39,377 nucleotides of DNA from Beijerinckia sp. L45 (GTDB taxonomy: Bacteria > Pseudomonadota > Alphaproteobacteria > Rhizobiales > Beijerinckiaceae): NCBI RefSeq assembly GCF_009765775.1, contig NZ_LMUU01000038.1, forward strand, positions 43,378 through 82,754, in the 5' to 3' direction. Numbering within the stretch: the first letter of the stretch is position 1; each line of letters begins with the position of its first letter. Positions 35,163 through 39,377 of the stretch are shown here, piece by piece. The notes under the pieces are model-generated. The model had not been told where the DNA came from. It made no database searches and saw only the letters and a program-made list of their open reading frames with translations. Both the position numbers and the translations under genes were made by a program.

Positions 35163-37214
35163 ATGACCGTGAACCCGCTTCTTCAGCCCTGGACCGGCCC
35201 GTTCGAGGCCCCGCCCTTCGCGGCTGTGCGCCCGGAGCATTACCGTCCGGCCTTCGACATGGCCCTGGCTGAAAACGTGAGCGAGATCGCCGCGATTGCC
35301 GACAATCCCGCTGCGCCGACCTTCGACAACACCATTCTGGCGATGGAGCGGGCCGGCGAAAAGCTCGACAAGGTCTGCTCGGTCTTCTTCAACCTGTCCG
35401 GCTCCGACACCAACGACGCGATCCAGGCGATCGAGCGCGAGATGGCGCCGATCCTGTCGCGGCACGGCTCGGCGATCTATCTCAACAAGGCCCTGTTTCA
35501 GCGCATCGACGCCCTCTGGTCACGCCGTGACAGCCTGGGGCTCGACGGCGAGCAGGCGCGGGTTATCGAGCGTTATCACACCATCTTTTCCCGCGCCGGC
35601 GGCGGCCTGCCCGATGCCGCCAAGACGCGGCTCGCCGCGATCAGCGAGCGGCTGGCGACGCTCGGCACCCAGTTCGGCCAGAATGTGCTGGCCGACGAGC
35701 GCGCCTACGAACTGGTGCTCGACACCCCCGAAGATCTGGTGGGCCTGCCGGCGTCTCTCGTGGCCGCGGCTGCGGCGGCGGCCGAGGCGCGCGGAAAGCC
35801 GGGCAAGCATGTGATCACCCTGTCGCGCTCCTCGATCGAGCCGTTCCTGCAGTTTTCCGCACGGCGCGACTTGCGCGAAGAGGCGTTCCAGGCCTGGGCG
35901 AAGCGCGGCGAAAACGGCGGCGAGACGGACAACCGCGCCATCATCGCCGAGACGGTGACGCTCCGCGCCGAGCGGGCGAAGCTTTTGGGCTACGAGAGCT
36001 TTGCCGCTTTCCGCCTTGCGGATTCCATGGCCAAGACACCGGACGCCGCGCGCCATCTGCTGCACTCGGTGTGGGAGCCGGCCAAGGCCCGCGCCGGCCG
36101 CGAGGCGAGCGCTCTGCAGGCGCTGGCCAGCGCCGAAGGCGACAACTTCGCCATCGCCCCCTGGGACTGGCGTTATTATGCCGAGCGCCGTCGCAAGGCG
36201 GAGTTCGACCTCGACGAGGCGGAGATCAAGCCGTACTTCCAGCTCGACAAGATGATCGACGCGGCGTTCTACACGGCCGAACAGCTGTTCGGGGTCAGCT
36301 TCACGCTGCGCCCCGACATCCCGCTGTATCATCCCGACGCCCGCGCCTGGGAGGTGAAGGACGCTGACGGCGCGGCCATCGCGCTGTTCATCGGCGATTA
36401 TTTCGCCCGTACGTCGAAGCGCAGCGGTGCCTGGATGAACGCTTTCCGCAGCCAGCAGCGGCTCGACGGCGCCATCCTGCCGATCATCGTCAACGTGATG
36501 AACTTCGCCAAGGCGCCCGAAGGTGAGGCGAGCCTGCTCAGCTTCGACGATGCCCGCACCCTGTTCCACGAGTTCGGCCACGGCCTCCACGGCATGCTGT
36601 CGGATGTCACCCATCCGATCCTGTCGGGCACCAGCGTGTCCCGCGACTTCGTCGAGTTTCCGTCGCAGCTCTACGAGCACTGGTTCGAGGAGCCCGCCCT
36701 CTTGCGGCGCTTCGCGGTCCATAAGGACAGCGGCGCGCCGATCCCGGAGGCGCTGCTGCGCCGGCTGCTCGACGCCCGCAACTTCAACCAGGGTTTTGCC
36801 ACAGTCGAATATACCGCCTCCGCTTTGGTCGACCTCGACCTGCATTCGCGCGGCGGCGACGCCCCCGTCGACGTCAGCGCCTTCGAGAAGGAGACGCTGG
36901 ACAAGCTGGGCATGCCGCAGGGCATCATCATGCGCCACCGCACGCCGCATTTTCAGCACGTCTTTGCCGGCGACGGCTATTCCTCGGCCTACTACGCCTA
37001 CCTCTGGTCCGAGGTGCTCGATGCCGACGGGTTCGACGCCTTCACGGAAGCCGGCGACATCTTCGATCCCGCCACGGCCAAGCGGCTGCGCGACCACGTC
37101 TACAGCGCCGGCAACAAGGCCGATCCCGAAGCCGCCTACCGCGCCTTCCGTGGCCGCGATCCATCCTCCGAGGCCCTGCTGCGCAAGCGCGGCCTCGTTG
37201 GCGAGGCCGCCTAA
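35163..37214 (+). CDS. M3 family oligopeptidase (OpdA/PrlC-like)
   Basis: 683 residues, the usual length for oligopeptidase A-type M3 zinc peptidases, which cut short peptides and some signal peptides in the cytosol. The HExxH motif is H469-E-F-G-H473 in LFHEFGHGLHGMLSDV, and the third ligand glutamate follows in RDFVEFPSQLYEHW. Other landmarks are FDNTILAMERAGEKLDKV near the N-terminus and YSSAYYAYLWSEVLDADGFD near the C-terminus. No signal peptide. The ATG at 35163 is taken; an earlier in-frame codon adds unrelated residues. Confidence 0.92.
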   Translation: MTVNPLLQPWTGPFEAPPFAAVRPEHYRPAFDMALAENVSEIAAIADNPAAPTFDNTILAMERAGEKLDKVCSVFFNLSGSDTNDAIQAIEREMAPILSRHGSAIYLNKALFQRIDALWSRRDSLGLDGEQARVIERYHTIFSRAGGGLPDAAKTRLAAISERLATLGTQFGQNVLADERAYELVLDTPEDLVGLPASLVAAAAAAAEARGKPGKHVITLSRSSIEPFLQFSARRDLREEAFQAWAKRGENGGETDNRAIIAETVTLRAERAKLLGYESFAAFRLADSMAKTPDAARHLLHSVWEPAKARAGREASALQALASAEGDNFAIAPWDWRYYAERRRKAEFDLDEAEIKPYFQLDKMIDAAFYTAEQLFGVSFTLRPDIPLYHPDARAWEVKDADGAAIALFIGDYFARTSKRSGAWMNAFRSQQRLDGAILPIIVNVMNFAKAPEGEASLLSFDDARTLFHEFGHGLHGMLSDVTHPILSGTSVSRDFVEFPSQLYEHWFEEPALLRRFAVHKDSGAPIPEALLRRLLDARNFNQGFATVEYTASALVDLDLHSRGGDAPVDVSAFEKETLDKLGMPQGIIMRHRTPHFQHVFAGDGYSSAYYAYLWSEVLDADGFDAFTEAGDIFDPATAKRLRDHVYSAGNKADPEAAYRAFRGRDPSSEALLRKRGLVGEAA

Positions 37215-37229
37215 GACTCTCGCGATGTT

Positions 37230-37261
37230 GCCGGAGCCGGCCGATGCGGCCATGCTCCGGC
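37230..37261 (+). promoter_or_regulatory. two-tier hairpin between the oligopeptidase and the next gene
   Basis: GCCGGAGC (37230-37237) and GCTCCGGC (37254-37261) are perfect arms that enclose GGCC/GGCC (37239-37242, 37248-37251). It has no T run, so it is more likely an mRNA-stability or processing element than a terminator. Confidence 0.35.
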
Positions 37262-37289
37262 ACCTCGTGTCTCAACTCAAGGATACCGC

Positions 37290-38012
37290 GTGCAGACCGT
37301 CAAATTCAGGCTCGTCGACCCGCGGCTGAACCCGCGCCGGACCAAGATGGAAATTCCGGGCTGGTCGGGAAAACCCGAGCCGCGCAAGACGGGTTCGCAG
37401 GAATATGTCTGGCACTGCATGCCGTTCACCGAGGGCGCGCAGTACGGGATCGAGATCTTCTACCCCTACGATTTTGAGATGACGGTCTCGACCGTCGACG
37501 GCAAGCTGGTCATCGCAGGCGACTTCGGCGAGGGCCCCGGCACCGGCATCGAGTGGCCGCCGTTCCGCACGTTCGGCGAGAAATTCTACACCTATCAGCT
37601 GCTCCTCGACGTCCGGCCCGAGGATGGCTTCGCCGTGCGCATGGAGCCGCACCCGCGCTTCTACACCGACACGACCGACACCTGCCCGATCGCCGTGCCG
37701 GCGCTGGTCCGCCACTGGTGGCCGATGCTGTCCTTCATGGTCTTCAAATCGCCGGCCGAGGGCCGCACCCACGTGTTCCGGCCGGGCGAGGCGATGGCGC
37801 AGATGATCATCATCCCCTCCGAGCCCGACATGGAGCTCGTGCCGATGGGCGAGGAGGAGGCTGCCGAGCGCGAGCTGCAGGGCCGGCGCATCCACGCCAG
37901 CCGCGAGACGCTGTCGCTGGAGACGCAATGGTCGTCGAGTTCCAACACGGTGTTCGACGGGACCTATCGCCACATCCTGCGCGCCGCCAAGGCGCGGGCG
38001 CAGCAGGACTAG
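37290..38012 (+). CDS. conserved protein of unknown function, possibly DUF6065
   Basis: 240 residues with a GTG start at 37290 and AAGGA six bases upstream. Conserved-looking stretches are WHCMPFTEGAQYGIEIFYPY, FGEKFYTYQLLLDVRPEDG, EPHPRFYTDTTDTCPIAVPA and HWWPMLSFMVFKSPAEGRTH, followed by FRPGEAMAQMIIIPSEP. The pattern recalls the DUF6065 group, an assignment I make by memory with moderate confidence. No signal peptide or helix. Lies 75 bases past the oligopeptidase gene and may share its transcript. Confidence 0.6.
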   Translation: MQTVKFRLVDPRLNPRRTKMEIPGWSGKPEPRKTGSQEYVWHCMPFTEGAQYGIEIFYPYDFEMTVSTVDGKLVIAGDFGEGPGTGIEWPPFRTFGEKFYTYQLLLDVRPEDGFAVRMEPHPRFYTDTTDTCPIAVPALVRHWWPMLSFMVFKSPAEGRTHVFRPGEAMAQMIIIPSEPDMELVPMGEEEAAERELQGRRIHASRETLSLETQWSSSSNTVFDGTYRHILRAAKARAQQD

Positions 38013-38018
38013 GCGCAT

Positions 38019-38047
38019 AAAAAGAGCGCGTCCGGGCGGACGCGCTC
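38019..38047 (-). terminator. intrinsic terminator of the polyhistidine gene
   Basis: GAGCGCGTCC (38024-38033), loop GGGC, GGACGCGCTC (38038-38047): ten perfect pairs. On the minus strand it is followed by TTTTTATG. It can also stop the + strand transcript arriving from 38012. Confidence 0.75.
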
Positions 38048-38091
38048 TCCAGTCTCAATCGGCACGAGCGGACGCTGAGCCCGCCTAAGGC

Positions 38092-38430
38092 TCAGTAGCC
38101 GTAGTGGTGGTGATGATGGTGATGCCAGTGGTGATGATGCCAATGGTGGTGGTGATGGTAGAAGGGCCGGAAGAAGCGGTGATGATGGTGGTGGTGATGG
38201 TAGTACTGCGCCATCTCCAACTTCGCGTCGCCGTCGGCAGCGGCCTGTTCGGCGAGAACGGCGTTGCTGGCCTTCAGCGTTTCCACCGCATTGGGGATCG
38301 GCTGAAGCAGATCGTCGTAGGAGTTCACCGTCATCACGTCCTGAACGTGAGACGCGGTCGCCGCATGCGCGACGTCGAACGACGCCAGCGCGGACACCGC
38401 GCCGATCAGGCCGGCGAGTTTCTTGTCCAT
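38092..38430 (-). CDS. exported polyhistidine protein
   Basis: 112 residues. Residues 1-23 are a Sec signal peptide (VSALASFDVAHAA). The middle part (24-75) is an ordinary acidic/helical segment, DLLQPIPNAVETLKASNAVL. The last 37 residues have runs of seven, five, four and seven histidines broken by W, R, F and Y (YYHHHHHHHRFFRPFYHHHH and so on), 23 histidines in all. Such tails bind Ni, Zn, Co or Cu in the envelope; the metal is unknown. A very strong AGGAGG site lies seven bases before the ATG, and a ten-pair terminator follows. Confidence 0.75.
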   Translation of the reverse strand: MDKKLAGLIGAVSALASFDVAHAATASHVQDVMTVNSYDDLLQPIPNAVETLKASNAVLAEQAAADGDAKLEMAQYYHHHHHHHRFFRPFYHHHHHWHHHHWHHHHHHHYGY

Positions 38431-38477
38431 TCAGTCTCCTCCTCGAGTGTCATGGCGACCCGCAGAGCGGATCGTGA

Positions 38478-38494
38478 CGCGGGGGAACCCCGCG
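38478..38494 (-). promoter_or_regulatory. leader hairpin of the polyhistidine gene
   Basis: CGCGGGG and CCCCGCG form a seven-pair stem with a three-base loop in the 5' leader, about 50 bases before the start at 38430. Possible regulatory or stability element. Confidence 0.3.
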
Positions 38495-38613
38495 CATCCA
38501 TGGTGTTTCAACGCCAGGCTCGCCAAAAGGGTGCGGCGCCGCCCAAACCAAAAGGTCGTAAGACTTCAATGGGGTGGTCAAATCGGCGAATTATGCGTAG
38601 GGCGCCGAGAGCG

Positions 38614-39377
38614 CTACGTGCCCCGCGGCTTGGCGCGCAGCGTCGGGAGCGCGGCTGCCGGATCATCCGGCCAGGGGTGGCGGGGGTAGCGGCCGCGCAG
38701 ATCCGCCCGCACATCCGCCCATGACCCGCGCCAGAACCCTGGGAGGTCGCGGGTGATCTGGATCGGCCGCCCCGCCGGCGACAGCAGCTCCAGCACCAGC
38801 GGCACCCGGCCGCCGGCAACGCTCGGATGGACGCTCAGGCCGAACAATTCCTGCACCTTGACCGCCAGCGTCGGGCCGGCCTCCGCGGCATAGTCCAGTC
38901 GATGACTGGCGCCGGCCGGCGTCGTCACATGCGTCGGCGCCTCCGCCTCGAGTTTTCGCGCCACGTCCCACGGCAGCAGCGCCTTAAGCGCCGCGTCGAG
39001 CTTGTCCGCCCCGATGCCGGCGACGCTCGTCACGCCGTCCAGCACCGGCAGCAGCCACGCGGCATCATCGGCGGCCAGCGCGGCATCGGAGAGATCCGGC
39101 CAGGCCTCGCCCTGCGCCTGGCGGAGGAACTGCACCCGATCCCGCCACTGGCCGATCGCCGGCGTCCACGGCAGGCGCTCGATGCCCAGCGCCGCGATCC
39201 CGGCGGCGAGGCAGCGCGCCGCGTCCTCGCCCGGGGGAACGCCGAGGTTGCCCTCGGCGAGCACCAGCGCGCCGAGCCGGCGGATGCGGCGCGCGCGCAA
39301 TGCGGCGCGCCCGGGGTCGAAGCTGAGCTCGACCTTTTCCGTGATCGCGTCGCCGGCGACGGCCTCGAGGGCGACCT
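38614..39377 (-). CDS. hrpB: ATP-dependent helicase HrpB, C-terminal part (cut by window edge)
   Basis: About 254 residues of the C-terminal region; the frame continues without stop to the window end, so the helicase core lies outside. Visible family features are RIRRLGALVLAEGNLGVP, ALGIERLPWTPAIGQWRDRV, LLPWDVARKLEAEAPTHVTT, ASHRLDYAAEAGPTLAVKVQ, ELFGLSVHPSVAGGRVPLVL and LELLSPAGRPIQITRDLPGF, then FWRGSWADVRADLRGRYPRH, which is the HrpB C-terminal signature. HrpB is a DEAH-box-type helicase of uncertain physiological role. Confidence 0.9.
   Translation of the reverse strand, partial: VALEAVAGDAITEKVELSFDPGRAALRARRIRRLGALVLAEGNLGVPPGEDAARCLAAGIAALGIERLPWTPAIGQWRDRVQFLRQAQGEAWPDLSDAALAADDAAWLLPVLDGVTSVAGIGADKLDAALKALLPWDVARKLEAEAPTHVTTPAGASHRLDYAAEAGPTLAVKVQELFGLSVHPSVAGGRVPLVLELLSPAGRPIQITRDLPGFWRGSWADVRADLRGRYPRHPWPDDPAAALPTLRAKPRGT

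Noticed and set aside
35520-37253. 577-residue minus-strand frame over the M3 oligopeptidase gene
   Set aside because: Antisense shadow; all family motifs are on the + strand.

Overview
This is a high-GC, densely coded chromosomal window. By family content and repeats it is most likely from an alphaproteobacterium of the Hyphomicrobiales (Bradyrhizobium, Rhodopseudomonas or Xanthobacteraceae type). Supporting signs are a UvrB with a long N-terminal extension, a single-chain aerobic-type indolepyruvate ferredoxin oxidoreductase, a UbiK/YbjN/ProC cluster, a fused-peptidoglycan-recycling AmpG, paired DUF1800/DUF1501 exported proteins, and several families of palindromic intergenic repeats typical of that group. 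No rRNA, tRNA, CRISPR array or insertion sequence was seen.

Layout. 1-4.4 kb: DUF2237 protein, a candidate small RNA with promoter and terminator, an exported cytochrome c, a class I aspartate aminotransferase, a PAP2-type membrane phosphatase and a small membrane protein. 4.4-5.9 kb: a tightly coupled three-gene cassette (trypsin-like protease, a 72-residue protein resembling the protease's own N-terminal domain, and a three-helix membrane protein). 6.1-12.1 kb: DUF1501/DUF1800 pair, an exported Dps-like ferritin that lacks ferroxidase residues, a histidine phosphatase, a small exported protein and a catalase-related peroxidase. 12.2-15.4 kb: membrane protein and uvrB.

15.4-20.6 kb is the accessory zone. 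A visibly AT-rich AIPR-family (abortive phage infection) gene is interrupted by one in-frame TAA. It is followed by five same-orientation copies of a 150-170 bp palindromic repeat, with single genes sitting between copies: a 134-residue unknown, a DUF559 Vsr-like endonuclease whose C-terminus runs into a repeat, a two-domain Rap1a/Tai protein, and a DUF805 membrane protein. The DUF559 gene bracketed by repeats recalls the REP/RAYT arrangement and is the best candidate here for an undescribed system.

20.8-39.4 kb is mostly housekeeping: ampG, a TetR/COQ9-like protein, a RelB/YafQ toxin-antitoxin locus whose toxin frame is broken exactly at an A-AAA-AAG slippery heptamer, proC-ybjN, ubiK, an HtrA/DegP protease, the 1201-residue indolepyruvate oxidoreductase, a HigBA-type toxin-antitoxin pair with a palindromic operator, a ceramide-glucosyltransferase-like GT21 enzyme facing a fatty-acid hydroxylase, DUF29, an M3 oligopeptidase, a conserved protein possibly of DUF6065, a polyhistidine exported protein, and the 3' end of hrpB cut by the window edge.
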